Part shown: piece by piece, positions 51,266 to 58,974 of the stretch
Numbering within the stretch: position 1 is the first letter of the stretch
How the letters are laid out: every line of letters starts with the position of its first letter
NCBI RefSeq assembly: GCF_001754075.1
Contig: NZ_MIEH01000018.1
Location: 1-64,000 of the forward strand
Direction of reading: 5' to 3'
DNA from: Merdimonas faecis
GTDB lineage: Bacteria; Bacillota; Clostridia; Lachnospirales; Lachnospiraceae
Length of the DNA stretch: 64,000 bases
Notes under the pieces: model-generated
What the model was told of the DNA's origin: nothing
The model's input: the letters and a program-made list of their open reading frames with translations, nothing else
The model's database searches: none
Made by a program: the position numbers and the translations under genes

Positions 51266-52660
51266 ATGAAAGATGCAAGAGACCAGAAGATTCCCTACAA
51301 GATTTATCTCTCAGAGAGCGAGATGCCAAAGACCTGGTATAATGTGCGTGCAGATATGAAAAACAAACCGGCGCCGCTTCTGAATCCGGGGACGTTAAAG
51401 CCCATGACGGCGGAGGAGCTGTCAGGAGTATTCTGTGAAGAGCTGGTACAGCAGGAGCTGGACAACGACAGCCGTTATATTGATATCCCGCAGGAGATCC
51501 AGGATTTCTATAAGATGTACCGCCCGTCTCCGCTGGTGCGGGCCTACTGCCTGGAAGAAAAGCTTCAGACTCCGGCGAAGATTTATTATAAATTCGAGGG
51601 CAACAATACCAGCGGGAGCCATAAGCTGAATTCCGCCATCGCCCAGGCCTACTATGCGAAGAAGCAGGGGCTTAAGGGAGTCACCACAGAGACGGGAGCG
51701 GGACAGTGGGGGACGGCACTTTCCATGGCCTGCTCTTATCTGGGACTGGACTGTAAGGTCTACATGGTAAAATGTTCCTATGAACAGAAGCCCTTCCGCC
51801 GCGAGGTGATGCGGACCTACGGAGCAAGCGTGACGCCGTCACCGTCTATGGAGACGGAGATCGGCAGGAAGATCCTGGCAGAGCATCCGGGCACCACCGG
51901 AAGTCTGGGGTGTGCGATTTCCGAAGCCGTGGAGACAGCCACGCAGAACGAAGGATACCGTTATGTGCTGGGAAGTGTGTTAAACCAGGTGCTGCTGCAT
52001 CAGTCCATCATCGGCATGGAGACGAAGGCGGCGCTTGACCAGTACGGGATCGTGCCGGATATGATCATCGGCTGTGCCGGGGGCGGATCCAACCTGGGCG
52101 GACTGATCTCTCCGTTTATGGGAGAAAAGCTGAGAGGAGAGAAGGATTACCAGTTTATCGCCGTAGAACCAGCCTCCTGCCCGAGCATGACCAGAGGCGT
52201 CTACGCCTATGATTTCTGTGACACCGGCATGGTGTGCCCGCTGGCGAAGATGTATACTCTGGGAAGCGGTTTCATTCCTTCTGCGAATCATGCCGGAGGA
52301 CTCAGGTACCATGGCATGAGCTCCATCCTGTCTCAGTTGTATGCAGACGGCTATATGGAGGCCAGGTCAGTGGAGCAGACCGCTGTCTTTCAGGCGGCGG
52401 AAGCATTTGCCAGAGTGGAGGGTATTCTGCCGGCGCCGGAGAGCAGCCATGCCATCAAGGTGGCCATAGATGAAGCGATGAAGTGCAAAGAAACCGGGGA
52501 AGAGAAAACCATCGTCTTTGGCTTGACCGGCACCGGATATTTCGATATGATGGCTTATGAGAAGTTCCATAATGGAGAAATGACAGATTACATCCCGATG
52601 GATGAGGATCTGCAGGCCGGATTTGAAGGGATCCCCAGATTTCCGGGGAATATGGAGTAA
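51266..52660 (+). CDS. trpB2: tryptophan synthase beta-like protein (TrpB2 type)
   Basis: The 464-residue PLP enzyme has the PLP-binding Lys in NTSGSHKLNSA, TETGAGQWGTALS, and the phosphate-binding GCAGGGSNLGG. The length and the N-terminal extension (SESEMPKTWYNV) fit TrpB2, a class that works without a tight TrpA partner and condenses indole with serine. No trpA or other trp biosynthesis gene is nearby. ATG 51266 has AAAGGAG 10 nt upstream. Control by a Trp T-box supports a role in tryptophan supply, perhaps from scavenged indole. Confidence 0.92.
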   Translation: MKDARDQKIPYKIYLSESEMPKTWYNVRADMKNKPAPLLNPGTLKPMTAEELSGVFCEELVQQELDNDSRYIDIPQEIQDFYKMYRPSPLVRAYCLEEKLQTPAKIYYKFEGNNTSGSHKLNSAIAQAYYAKKQGLKGVTTETGAGQWGTALSMACSYLGLDCKVYMVKCSYEQKPFRREVMRTYGASVTPSPSMETEIGRKILAEHPGTTGSLGCAISEAVETATQNEGYRYVLGSVLNQVLLHQSIIGMETKAALDQYGIVPDMIIGCAGGGSNLGGLISPFMGEKLRGEKDYQFIAVEPASCPSMTRGVYAYDFCDTGMVCPLAKMYTLGSGFIPSANHAGGLRYHGMSSILSQLYADGYMEARSVEQTAVFQAAEAFARVEGILPAPESSHAIKVAIDEAMKCKETGEEKTIVFGLTGTGYFDMMAYEKFHNGEMTDYIPMDEDLQAGFEGIPRFPGNME

Positions 52661-52679
52661 AGAATAGGAGAGATGACGG

Positions 52680-53225
52680 ATGAAGATATTGGTGGTAGTG
52701 GATATGCAGAATGATTTTATCGACGGCGCCCTTGGGACGAAAGAGGCCGTAGGAATCGTGCCAAAGGTGGCGGAGAAGATCAGAGGCTTTGACGGAAGGG
52801 TTCTCTACACCAGAGACACCCATGAGAAAGATTATCTTGAGACCCAGGAAGGGAAAAACCTGCCGGTAGAGCACTGCATCCGGGGAACCAAAGGCTGGGA
52901 GCTGGCGCCGGAGATCGAAAAGCTCAGAGTGGAGGAGCCTATTGATAAGCCTTCCTTTGGAAGCACGGCGCTCGGAGCACTTCTGAAGGCGCAGGATGAG
53001 GATCTGAAAAAGCAGGGGAAGCCGGGGATAGAATCCATTACGCTGATCGGCCTTTGCACCGATATCTGCGTGATCTCAAACGCCATGATCCTGAAGGCGT
53101 ATCTTCCGGAGGTGCCTGTGATCGTAGAGGCTGACTGCTGTGCGGGAGTTACGCCGGAAAGCCATAAAAATGCATTGGAAGCTATGAAAGTATGTCAGAT
53201 TAAGATTGAACATGGTATAATATAA
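52680..53225 (+). CDS. isochorismatase/nicotinamidase-family cysteine hydrolase
   Basis: The 181-residue protein has the family triad: Asp in VVDMQNDFIDG, Lys in DKPSFGST, and nucleophile Cys in LIGLCTDICVIS. The metal-site pattern of true nicotinamidases (HxxDxxH after the Asp) is not clear: the segment reads TRDTHEKDY with a single His. The exact amidase or hydrolase substrate is therefore open. It follows trpB2 by 19 nt and is probably cotranscribed. Confidence 0.86.
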   Translation: MKILVVVDMQNDFIDGALGTKEAVGIVPKVAEKIRGFDGRVLYTRDTHEKDYLETQEGKNLPVEHCIRGTKGWELAPEIEKLRVEEPIDKPSFGSTALGALLKAQDEDLKKQGKPGIESITLIGLCTDICVISNAMILKAYLPEVPVIVEADCCAGVTPESHKNALEAMKVCQIKIEHGII

Positions 53226-53267
53226 ACAGTACAAGATAAATGGCCATCAGGCAATGGAGGGAGAATT

Positions 53268-53621
53268 ATGAAACTGGGAAGCATTCGGCATGAGCTTGCC
53301 TTACAATCCGCAAAACAAAAAATTCTGCAGTCAAAACTTTCTCTCTATGCAAAGGAATTGTATTTATATGGAAGTGCGGCCAGAGGGCAGGTCAGATGGG
53401 ATAGTGACATTGACTTACTTTTAGTACTTGACCCGGCGCAAAAGAACAGTAAAAAAATAAAGAAAGAAATTGTATATCTGAAAGGAACTATTTCGGATGA
53501 AGAACTGGACGCCCCGGAGGTGGACTTGAAAATTGTTTTTGGAGATGGATGGAGAACCAGTACGCAGACATATTATAAAAATATTGTGCAGGAGGGAAAA
53601 AAAATATGGCAGAAGAGTTAA
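53268..53621 (+). CDS. MNT-type nucleotidyltransferase
   Basis: The 117-residue minimal nucleotidyltransferase has the signature LYGSAARGQVRWDSDIDLLLV (position about 34-54), with GSx10DxD metal ligands, and a third Asp in EVDLKIVF. It overlaps the next gene by 16 nt and forms an MNT-HEPN pair, as in type VII toxin-antitoxin modules where MNT modifies the HEPN partner. The pair is visibly richer in A/T than its neighbours, which suggests transfer. Confidence 0.87.
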   Translation: MKLGSIRHELALQSAKQKILQSKLSLYAKELYLYGSAARGQVRWDSDIDLLLVLDPAQKNSKKIKKEIVYLKGTISDEELDAPEVDLKIVFGDGWRTSTQTYYKNIVQEGKKIWQKS

Positions 53622-54031
53622 AAACATATTATGATTTTGCTGATAATAATTATGATTTCCTGATGGCTGCATATAAAAATGGTCTGGTAGGAAATGCGAT
53701 GGGGGCCATGGCGCAGGAGACATGTGAAAAATATCTGAAGCATTTGATTGACGAGTATGTGATACTAGGAGATTCTGCAGATAATGCTAAGAAAACGGAG
53801 ATTTTAAGGACACATAACCTGACAAAACTTTCAAAATATATATCATCTCATCTTCCGGAGGTGAATTTGGACCGACCATCATTAAACTTGGTAAATGGGC
53901 TGTATTTCACAACAAGATATCCTGGTGATGAAAGTATCATGGTTGAAAAGGATGACTTGGATGAGTATATTGATGCTGTAAAAAAGTGTAAAAATGCTGT
54001 AGATGAATTTATTCGGAGCAAAAAGGAATGA
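53606..54031 (+). CDS. HEPN-domain protein
   Basis: The 141-residue all-helical protein is of the PF05168 HEPN type, with AMAQETCEKYLKHLIDEY, THNLTKLSKYI and FTTRYPGDE. The R-x4-6-H ribonuclease motif of many HEPN toxins is not evident: only RTH is close. It may therefore be a nucleotide- or substrate-binding partner rather than an RNase. It is coupled to the MNT gene and ends just before the copy D palindrome. Confidence 0.83.
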   Translation: MAEELKTYYDFADNNYDFLMAAYKNGLVGNAMGAMAQETCEKYLKHLIDEYVILGDSADNAKKTEILRTHNLTKLSKYISSHLPEVNLDRPSLNLVNGLYFTTRYPGDESIMVEKDDLDEYIDAVKKCKNAVDEFIRSKKE

Positions 54032-54038
54032 TGGACAA

Positions 54039-54076
54039 TTGGGGACGGGGGATTTTCAGAAATCCCCCGTCCCTAA
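54039..54076. repeat. GGGGAC/GTCCCC palindrome, copy D
   Basis: The arms TTGGGGACGGGGGATTTT and complement pair over about 18 positions, with one or two G-T pairs and a short loop. It is slightly decayed at its right end (CCCTAACT) compared with copy C. It lies between the HEPN gene and the convergent luxS gene, ending 7 nt before the luxS stop codon. Confidence 0.86.
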
Positions 54077-54082
54077 CTAAAA

Positions 54083-54562
54083 TTATTCCGGATAAATAAG
54101 CTGTCTGTCAGAGATGTTTTCCAGCACTTCTTTCAGATATTTCCGGGCAAGATAATTTGCCATGGGACGGTTCATGTCCAGATAGTTTCCGCAGTCCTTT
54201 GGAGCGGCACCTGGAACCTCCCCTTCAAAATCTGCGATAAAGGTGAACATTTCAGTCATCAGGGGCACGATATCCCGGGATGTATATTCGCCGGAAAGGA
54301 TCAGATAGAAACCGGTGCGGCATCCCATGGGACCGAAATAGATCGTTTTGTCCGCCCAGGTTTCGTGATTGCGAAGAAATGTAGCGCCCAGATGTTCGAT
54401 CGTATGTACCTCGGCAGTATTCATTACCGGCTCGTCATTCGGGCTTGTCATGCGGATGTCAAAGGTGGTAACCGGATTTTGGTTCACATAATCAATGCGG
54501 GATACATAGAGTCCGGGGACCAGCCGGATGTGGTCTACTGTAAAGCTCTTTATTTTTTCCAT
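54083..54562 (-). CDS. luxS: S-ribosylhomocysteine lyase
   Basis: LuxS cleaves S-ribosylhomocysteine to homocysteine and DPD, the precursor of autoinducer 2, in the activated methyl cycle. The metal motif HTIEH (H53, E56, H57) is present, with the catalytic Cys in MGCRTGFY near residue 82 and the third ligand Cys in KDCGNYLD. The length of 159 is normal. GAGGAG precedes the minus-strand ATG. It is a single-gene unit with a structured leader (54591-54689). Confidence 0.96.
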   Translation of the reverse strand: MEKIKSFTVDHIRLVPGLYVSRIDYVNQNPVTTFDIRMTSPNDEPVMNTAEVHTIEHLGATFLRNHETWADKTIYFGPMGCRTGFYLILSGEYTSRDIVPLMTEMFTFIADFEGEVPGAAPKDCGNYLDMNRPMANYLARKYLKEVLENISDRQLIYPE

Positions 54563-54590
54563 GGTTAAACAACTCCTCTTTTATATATTA

Positions 54591-54689
54591 TTACTATTCA
54601 CAGCCAACCCTACTCGCATGCGCACTCGTCGCGCTTGCGCACTCCAGTTTCGCCCCTTGCGGGGCTAAGACTGCTTATGTGGATAGTAA
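54591..54689 (-). ncRNA. structured element in predicted luxS leader
   Basis: Terminal arms TTACTATTCACA (54591-54602) and TGTGGATAGTAA (54678-54689) pair over 12 positions (one G-T). Inside, CAGT/ACTG (54645-54648 with 54670-54673) surrounds the hairpin 54652-54665, which on the minus strand reads GCCCC-GCAA-GGGGC with a GNRA loop. A second hairpin uses two TGCGCA copies (54619-54624 and 54636-54641). This gives a three-way-junction-like RNA between the luxS promoter and its ribosome binding site. It matches no riboswitch class I know and could also be a dispersed mobile repeat. Confidence 0.55.
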
Positions 54690-54701
54690 CTGTTTGTTAC
54701 C

Positions 54702-54710
54702 AGTATACCA
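54702..54710 (-). promoter_or_regulatory. extended -10 promoter of luxS
   Basis: The minus strand reads TGGTATACT, an extended -10 element, about 140 bp before the luxS start codon. It would place the structured element inside the luxS 5' leader. Confidence 0.5.
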
Positions 54711-54750
54711 GCTTTCTTTTGATTTTACTAATGTAAAATGTAAGGAGATG

Positions 54751-54759
54751 TGGTATACT
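54751..54759 (+). promoter_or_regulatory. extended -10 promoter of histidine phosphatase/trpS genes
   Basis: TGGTATACT on the plus strand repeats the luxS extended -10 in divergent orientation, 27 bp before ATG 54786. The -35 is poor. Confidence 0.5.
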
Positions 54760-54785
54760 TACTTCGTGTGTATAGGAGGCAGAAG

Positions 54786-55427
54786 ATGAAGTTATATTTG
54801 GTTAGACATGGAATCACAGACTGGAATGCGAGAAAAAAGATACAGGGACAGGTAGATATTCCCCTAAATGAGGAGGGAAAGCGCCTGGCGAGGGAGACGG
54901 CAGAGGGGCTTTCGGACGTGCCGTTTGACCTTTGTATTTCAAGCCCTTTATGCAGGGCGAAGGAGACGGCGAGGATTATCCTGCGGAATCGGAAAACACT
55001 GATCCTGGAGGACCCCAGGATCATGGAGATGGCCTTTGGAGAGTATGAGGGAAAGTGCTGCTCCAAAGAAGGATGGGATGTGCCGGAGAGCTTTCACCGT
55101 TTCTTTGACGATCCGGCAGGATATCAGCCTCCGGAGGGCGGAGAGTCCTTTGAAGATGTGAAAAAGAGAACCGGCGAATTTCTGGAGTCTCTTTATAAAA
55201 AGGATGCATATCAGGAACTGGATATTCTGATTACGACCCACGGGGCAGCATTGGCAGGGCTTCTCAATAATATTAAGAACGAGCCTTTGTCCTGTTACTG
55301 GGGAAGCGGTGTGCACCGGAACTGTGCGGTGACCGAAGTAGAGGTCATAAACGGAGTACCAAAGATTCTTTCGGAAAATGTAGTATACTATCAGAATGTA
55401 AAAGATCCCTGGGCGGAAGACGCTTAG
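54786..55427 (+). CDS. histidine phosphatase family protein (phosphoglycerate mutase-like)
   Basis: The 213-residue protein has the RHG signature LYLVRHGITDWNARKKIQG (phospho-His near residue 8), CISSPLCRAKETA and the second catalytic His in ITTHGAALAG. Members are phosphatases or mutases acting on small phosphorylated metabolites; the substrate is not predictable. ATG 54786 follows AGGAGG; the frame is open upstream without a site. It lies 38 nt before trpS. Confidence 0.9.
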   Translation: MKLYLVRHGITDWNARKKIQGQVDIPLNEEGKRLARETAEGLSDVPFDLCISSPLCRAKETARIILRNRKTLILEDPRIMEMAFGEYEGKCCSKEGWDVPESFHRFFDDPAGYQPPEGGESFEDVKKRTGEFLESLYKKDAYQELDILITTHGAALAGLLNNIKNEPLSCYWGSGVHRNCAVTEVEVINGVPKILSENVVYYQNVKDPWAEDA

Positions 55428-55465
55428 AGGGGAAGATGATCATATAGATAAATGGAGGAAAAAAG

Positions 55466-56470
55466 ATGATTGGCGATAAGAAAGTATTATTCAGCGGTAT
55501 GCAGGCGACCGGAAACCTGACACTTGGAAATTACCTGGGGGCATTAAAGAACTGGGTTTCTTTAAGTGATGAGTATGAGTGCTTTTACAGTGTGGTGGAT
55601 ATGCACTCAATTACGGTAAGGCAGGATCCGGCGACTTTAAGAAAGCGGGCGAGAGCGCTTCTGACTTTGTATATTGCAGCCGGGCTTGATCCGGAAAAGA
55701 ACTGCATTTATTATCAGTCCCATGTGTCCGGACATGCAGAGCTGGCATGGATCTTAAACTGCTTTACCTACATGGGTGAGCTGAACCGTATGACCCAGTT
55801 TAAGGATAAGGCAGCAAAGCATGCAGATAATATCAACGCCGGACTTTTCACCTATCCGGTACTGATGGCGGCGGATATCCTGCTTTATCAGGCAGACGTG
55901 GTGCCGGTAGGGATAGACCAGATGCAGCACCTGGAGCTGACAAGAGACATTGCAGAGCGATTTAATAATATTTACGGGGATGTATTTACAATTCCGGAGG
56001 CGTATATCGGAAAGGTGGGCGCAAAGATCATGAGCCTGCAGGATCCGGCGAAAAAGATGTCCAAATCCGATGAGAATCCTAACGCCAGTATCTACCTGAT
56101 GGATGATCCGGACACGATCATGCGCAAATGCAAGCGTGCAGTGACAGACTCTGAGGCTCAGATCCTGTACCGGGACGAGCAGCCCGGCGTAAAGAACCTG
56201 ATCAACATTTACAGTGCATGTACCGGAAAAACACCGGAAGAGACCGTGAAAGAGTTTGACGGAAAAGGCTACGGAGACTTTAAGGTGGCAGTGGGAGAGG
56301 CTGTATGTGCTGTATTGAAACCGCTGCAGGAGGAAGTGGCGCGTCTGGAAAAGGATAAGGCTTATATCGACGGGATCATCAAAGCAAATGCGGAAAAAGC
56401 AGGATATTATGCGAATAAGACGCTGCGCAAGGTTCAGAAAAAGGTTGGATTTCCGGAAAAGATCCGGTAG
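55466..56470 (+). CDS. trpS: tryptophanyl-tRNA synthetase
   Basis: TrpRS charges tRNA-Trp. The class I motifs are GMQATGNLTLGNYLGA (HIGH equivalent, about 10-25) and KKMSKSDENPNASIYLMDD (KMSKS, near 196). The length of 334 is typical. AGGAGG lies before ATG 55466. Unlike trpXYZ and trpB2 it has no T-box of its own: only 38 nt separate it from the upstream gene. Confidence 0.96.
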   Translation: MIGDKKVLFSGMQATGNLTLGNYLGALKNWVSLSDEYECFYSVVDMHSITVRQDPATLRKRARALLTLYIAAGLDPEKNCIYYQSHVSGHAELAWILNCFTYMGELNRMTQFKDKAAKHADNINAGLFTYPVLMAADILLYQADVVPVGIDQMQHLELTRDIAERFNNIYGDVFTIPEAYIGKVGAKIMSLQDPAKKMSKSDENPNASIYLMDDPDTIMRKCKRAVTDSEAQILYRDEQPGVKNLINIYSACTGKTPEETVKEFDGKGYGDFKVAVGEAVCAVLKPLQEEVARLEKDKAYIDGIIKANAEKAGYYANKTLRKVQKKVGFPEKIR

Positions 56471-56494
56471 TCGTGGTACAAAGAGGAAGGGAAT

Positions 56495-56953
56495 ATGAAG
56501 ATACAATCGGCGGGACAGCAGAAGTACCAGGATTTGATCCGAAAACCGGCAGAGCGGGTAAGGACTGCTATGATCGTGTGGATCAGCCTGGCGTGTCTGG
56601 CCTTTATCAGCTTTTTTTCTAATGTGTGGGTCGCGTTGATCCTGGCGGCAGCAGCGGCTGTGCTCGCCGCCAGAAATATAGGGGCGCGCAGAGTCCTGGA
56701 AGGGGCGCTTGACGGCATAGAGGACCGGGAAGATTTTTTCTGTCAGCTTATGGAAGGTAATACCATGGAATTTCCGGGGTATCCGGTCGTGGTCACCAGA
56801 GAATATCTTGTGACCGCATATCAGACCGTTTTGGTTTACCGGCTGGAAGAGGTCAAGAAGACTGGAAGGGAAGAACTGAAAAAGATATTGTTTCCCGGAA
56901 AGGTAAAAGTAAACGAAGAAATCCTTAATAAAGTGTCCGCATATATCGGCTGA
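56495..56953 (+). CDS. two-TM membrane protein of unknown function
   Basis: The 152-residue protein has a basic N-terminal helix (about 1-22) and two adjacent TM segments (about 25-40 and 43-60). A cytoplasmic domain of about 85 residues has alternating short hydrophobic strands (FPGYPVVVTREYLVTAY, VLVYRLEEVKK), which might be PH-like as in YcxB-type proteins. I do not assign a family. It follows trpS by 24 nt and ends at a strong terminator. Confidence 0.78.
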   Translation: MKIQSAGQQKYQDLIRKPAERVRTAMIVWISLACLAFISFFSNVWVALILAAAAAVLAARNIGARRVLEGALDGIEDREDFFCQLMEGNTMEFPGYPVVVTREYLVTAYQTVLVYRLEEVKKTGREELKKILFPGKVKVNEEILNKVSAYIG

Positions 56954-56961
56954 AGCATATG

Positions 56962-56993
56962 CCGGCAGATCAGAAATGGTCTGCCGGTTTTTT
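56962..56993 (+). terminator. terminator of trpS operon
   Basis: CCGGCAGA (56962-56969) pairs with TCTGCCGG (56980-56987), followed by TTTTTT. Confidence 0.93.
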
Positions 56994-57143
56994 ATTGCCT
57001 TTTCCATACTCAAAAGGTATTTTTAGCGATGTTTTAGAAGTATTAGACATGTAAAAATGCATTAAATATAATAATTATGTAAAAAGCCGGTGCCTGCTAT
57101 CTGCGAAAAATGTGCCGGACTGGCAAAAACTGAGGTGTAAGGA

Positions 57144-57842
57144 ATGAACAAATCTATAAAATCAACGATAAAGCCTGTGGGCGACATCTTCATGACTGTA
57201 CTGCTTTTATTTTTAATGGGCTATCAGTTCTGGGGCGAGACGGCTCATGAATGGGCCGGGACGCTGATGCTTTTGCTGTTTATCGCCCATCACATACTGA
57301 ACGCAGGCTGGTATAAAAATATTTTTCGTGGCAGGTATACGCCGATACGGATTATTATGACCGTGATTAATCTTGCCCTGCTGGTTACCATGCTCTGTCT
57401 GATGGGCAGCGGGATCATGATGTCCCGCCATGTATTCTCTTTTCTTTCTGTCAGCAGCGGGATGGGAACAGCCAGGCTGGTGCATATGGCGGCGTGCTAC
57501 TGGGGATTTGTCCTGATGTCCCTGCATCTGGGGCTGCACTGGGGAATGATGATGACAAAAATGAGGCAATCTCTGCCTAGCACCGGTCCATCCAGGATCA
57601 GAACTGTCATACTCCGCATAGTGGCTGCGGTCATTGCAGTGCATGGGGCGTATGTATTCATCAGCCGGAATCTCATCACATATATGCTTTTGCAGACACA
57701 GTTTGTTTTCCTGGATTTTGGCGAATCTCCGATATCCTTTTATATAGATTATCTGGCAATGGCAGGGCTGTTTGTCTGGATCGTCTATTATCTGACCATG
57801 ATATTCAGAAGGAAGAAAAAGGAATATAGAAAAGCAGATTAG
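57144..57842 (+). CDS. DUF4405-like membrane protein
   Basis: The 232-residue protein has five to six TM helices. Conserved His residues occur within helices (LFIAHHILNAGW, ARLVHMAACYWG, MSLHLGLHWG and VIAVHGAYVF). This His-in-helix pattern is that of DUF4405 and cytochrome-b-like proteins and would allow heme or quinone binding. A reductase-partner role in the membrane is inference. The next sequence, 20 nt downstream, is a broken transporter. Confidence 0.78.
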   Translation: MNKSIKSTIKPVGDIFMTVLLLFLMGYQFWGETAHEWAGTLMLLLFIAHHILNAGWYKNIFRGRYTPIRIIMTVINLALLVTMLCLMGSGIMMSRHVFSFLSVSSGMGTARLVHMAACYWGFVLMSLHLGLHWGMMMTKMRQSLPSTGPSRIRTVILRIVAAVIAVHGAYVFISRNLITYMLLQTQFVFLDFGESPISFYIDYLAMAGLFVWIVYYLTMIFRRKKKEYRKAD

Positions 57843-57862
57843 AAGAGGGAGTGATAGAAACG

Positions 57863-58174
57863 ATGATCAATGAACGACTGGCAGAGATACTTATCGATTC
57901 TTTCTGGGAGATACTGATACCGGGACTGACTATGACCATTCCACTGACTATACTGGCGTTTTCACTGGCCATGGTGATAGCAGTTATCACGGCCATGGTA
58001 CAGTTTGCAGAGATAAAAATACTGAGGAAGGTGGCGCGGTTTTACATATGGGTGATCCGCGGGACCCCTCTTTTGGTTCAGCTGTTTGTTGTTTTTTATG
58101 GTCTGCCAAACATAGGCATACTGATCGAACCATTTCCGGCGGCTGTACTTGTCTTTTCCATCAACGAAGGAGCA
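57863..58174 (+). pseudogene. 5' fragment of amino-acid ABC transporter permease
   Basis: From ATG 57863 the frame encodes about 104 residues typical of a HisM/TcyB-type permease N-terminus: MTIPLTILAFSLAMVIA, RFYIWVIRGTPLLVQLFVV, FYGLPNIGI and AVLVFSINEGA. Homology stops there, about halfway through the usual 215-240 residues and before the EAA loop. The frame then runs on as unrelated residues (SGCRREDRSAD...) to a stop at 58252. The gene is a non-functional remnant joined to a substrate-binding protein fragment. Confidence 0.85.
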
Positions 58175-58364
58175 TCCGGATGCAGACGTGAAGATCGCAG
58201 CGCTGACGGACGACGCCTCGGAAGTAGCGATCCCGTTCAGAAAAGGGGATGAGACAGCCAGTCTGCGGGAGGCGGTCAACCAGGCCATCAGTGAATTGAG
58301 AGAATCCGGTCAGCTCTCTGAATTATCGGAGAAATATTTTGGAACAGATATTTCTCAGGAATAA
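58167..58364 (+). pseudogene. 3' fragment of amino-acid-binding ABC transporter protein
   Basis: In a different frame from the permease fragment, the sequence encodes the last 65 or so residues of a family 3 solute-binding protein: DASEVAIPFRKGDE, SLREAVNQAISELRESG and LSELSEKYFGTDIS. The signal peptide and ligand-binding core are missing. The junction with the permease fragment is within 58166-58174. It ends 35 nt before the flavoprotein gene. Confidence 0.83.
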
Positions 58365-58399
58365 ATGAGAAGCAGAATGAAAAAAGGAGGAGGTTGCAA

Positions 58400-58933
58400 A
58401 TGAAGATTGTAATTTTACAGGGAAGTCCGAATAAAAAGGGATCCACCAATATTTTAGTTGAGAATTTCAGCAAAGGAGCGGAAGCGGCAGGGCACAGTGT
58501 CATAAGGTTTGATCTTGACGAGATGAATATCCGTCCATGTACCGGATGCGTGACATGCGGATATGAAGGACCCTGTATCCTGCATGATGACAATCAGAAA
58601 ATAAGAGAGGCCGTCCTGGACGCTGATATGATTGTTTTTGCAACACCGCTTTACTACTATGGTATGTCGGCACAGCTTAAAATTGTGACCGACCGGTTCT
58701 GTGCATATAACAGCAGTATTACCAGAAAGCATCTGAAGGCAGCTCTTCTTGCGGTCGCATGGAACAGCGACACCTGGACATTTGATGCGCTGGAAAGTCA
58801 TTATCGTACACTGGTCAGATATCTGGATCTGCAGGATCAGGGCATGGTACTTGGAAGGGGCTGCGGGACTCCTGCGATGACAAGACACAGCCAGTATCCG
58901 GAAATGGCGTATGAGCTTGGAAACCGGCTGTAG
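58400..58933 (+). CDS. NADPH-dependent FMN reductase/flavodoxin-fold protein
   Basis: The 177-residue flavodoxin-fold protein has the FMN phosphate loop ILQGSPNKKGSTNILVE (about 4-20) and the Cys-rich segment CTGCVTCGYEGPC (about 47-59) seen in iron-sulfur-flavoprotein-like reductases. ATPLYYYGMSAQLK near 84-97 holds the isoalloxazine site. ATG 58400 follows AAAGGAGGAGG. It is the first of three adjacent redox genes; the physiological partner is unknown. Confidence 0.87.
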   Translation: MKIVILQGSPNKKGSTNILVENFSKGAEAAGHSVIRFDLDEMNIRPCTGCVTCGYEGPCILHDDNQKIREAVLDADMIVFATPLYYYGMSAQLKIVTDRFCAYNSSITRKHLKAALLAVAWNSDTWTFDALESHYRTLVRYLDLQDQGMVLGRGCGTPAMTRHSQYPEMAYELGNRL

Positions 58934-58974
58934 AGGCTGTAGTATTAGAAGCAAGTAGAAAGAGGAGAATGAAT

